DNA of 64,000 nucleotides from Butyrivibrio proteoclasticus (GTDB lineage: Bacteria; Bacillota; Clostridia; Lachnospirales; Lachnospiraceae), in the NCBI RefSeq assembly GCF_900115735.1, contig NZ_FOXO01000005.1, positions 116,892 to 180,891 of the forward strand, written 5' to 3'. Made by a program: the position numbers and the translations under genes. The notes under the pieces are model-generated. The model was not told the origin of the DNA. It saw nothing but the letters and a program-made list of their open reading frames with translations, and made no database searches. This document shows positions 63,546-64,000 of this stretch, in pieces (position 1 is the first letter of the stretch; every line of letters starts with the position of its first letter).

Positions 63546-63630
63546 TATCAGGAAGAGAAAACCTGATACCCCACATACAAAATACTTTTTCATAAAACAT
63601 TAGGTTGCCTCTTGGAATAGCAGGCAACCT
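63546..63630. repeat. Repeated hairpin element D3 (diverged copy)
   Basis: It shares with D1 and D2 the central segment ACAAAATAC-TTTTTCATAA, but both flanking hairpins have other sequences: TATCAGG/CCTGATA (63546-63552 with 63562-63568) and AGGTTGCCT/AGGCAACCT (63602-63610 with 63622-63630). Pairing is kept while sequence differs, which supports a selected structure. It lies downstream of the HD-domain gene. Confidence 0.65.
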
Positions 63631-63700
63631 TCCTCCCTAAAATCCAGCTAGAGCTTATGCTCCGGCTTTTATTGATTTATAGATAACGCTTTCGTCCATC

Positions 63701-64000
63701 TTACTTAGTCATTCCAAATTCCTTCATTAAACTGTCAAACCTTGCCTGCTCCTTTTCCTTGATTGGCTTGGAAAGGTCGTTCACACAATGATGGATTACA
63801 TCCGCATCCTTGAGTACTTCATCCATAGGACTGTCTACAGTCAGCTTATCATCATGGTGATATATTGCTGAGCAGATAATGTCTGTCTCCTCAGGTGTTG
63901 TCAGTTCAAGCTTTGTAAGGATCTTTCTGGCATAATCGGCACCAAGATGAGCATGGTCGTCATAAGAGCCGGTCTTATAAGCATGCATGTCATGAAGCAT
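63701..64000 (-). CDS. HD-domain phosphohydrolase, partial
   Basis: The C-terminal 99 residues of a protein continuing beyond the right edge. HD motif elements are visible: LHDMHAYKTG, DDHAHLGADYARKIL and IYHHDDK. The family hydrolyses phosphate or phosphodiester bonds in nucleotides or second messengers. The N-terminus and exact subfamily cannot be judged here. Confidence 0.8.
   Translation of the reverse strand: MLHDMHAYKTGSYDDHAHLGADYARKILTKLELTTPEETDIICSAIYHHDDKLTVDSPMDEVLKDADVIHHCVNDLSKPIKEKEQARFDSLMKEFGMTK

Noticed and set aside
1..64000. tRNA or rRNA genes, IS elements and prophage
   Set aside because: I scanned for tRNA-like T-loops, transposase motifs and phage structural genes by eye and found none that I could support. 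A covariance-model search would be needed to exclude tRNAs fully.

Overview
The window looks like a chromosomal segment of a low-GC Gram-positive anaerobe of the Lachnospiraceae, most like a rumen Butyrivibrio or Pseudobutyrivibrio. That is inference. It rests on lipoprotein-type GH10 xylanase and GH51 arabinofuranosidase genes with CUT1 sugar ABC transporters, a YesM/YesN two-component pair, Gly-Gly leader peptides, AGGAGG-type ribosome binding sites and moderate AT-richness. I found no rRNA or tRNA gene.

Layout. (1) 1-10.8 kb is the 3' part of one giant repetitive surface protein. (2) 10.8-19.9 kb holds regulators, a GH25 lysozyme, an MFS exporter, the GH10 xylanase, a DUF819 membrane protein, a VanX-like dipeptidase and a flavodoxin. 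(3) 20.4-26.4 kb is a LacI-controlled maltodextrin operon (regulator, GH13 enzyme, binding protein, two permeases) with a clear promoter and twin operators. (4) 26.5-31.4 kb is a junk-rich accessory stretch: a broken phosphatase, a Gly-Gly peptide gene, TIR and zinc-finger remnants, a tyrosine recombinase and a hicAB toxin-antitoxin pair. (5) 31.5-39.1 kb, minus strand, is an arabino-oligosaccharide operon (binding protein, GH51, DUF6171, two permeases, YesM, YesN). (6) 39.4-64 kb is a mosaic of small metabolic genes (P-type ATPase with DUF6110, nuclease, GNAT, glutaredoxin-like, isochorismatase-like pair, PspC, DUF1232, RarA) with many gene remnants.

The most unusual content is non-coding. 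Six intergenic arrays of short inverted arms have almost fixed geometry. Three arrays (A1-A3) use arms CTGCCTATAT / ATATAGGCAG. They read as 33-34 bp palindromic repeats separated by exactly 20 bp in all 13 cases. Two arrays (B1, B2) use GTRGGATAA-N20/21-TTATCCYAC with a period of about 74 bp. One (C) uses TACGGATAA-N21-TTATCCGTA with a period of exactly 75 bp. A1/A3 and B1/B2 are inverted homologous copies, and A1 differs from A3 by precisely one repeat-spacer unit. I know of no described system that matches this, and no adjacent protein is an obvious partner. Two further dispersed elements (copies at 17.3/52.8 kb and at 55.8/56.7/63.5 kb) have hairpins that changed sequence while keeping base pairing, which suggests structured RNA or mobile hairpin elements.

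Many small genes survive only as remnants (ferredoxin, phosphatase, GNAT, recombinase, TIR, ICMT-like, DUF1349-like, zinc ribbon). At least three have lost their middle but kept both ends. Coordinates were read by eye, so homology statements rest on recognised motifs and not on database searches.
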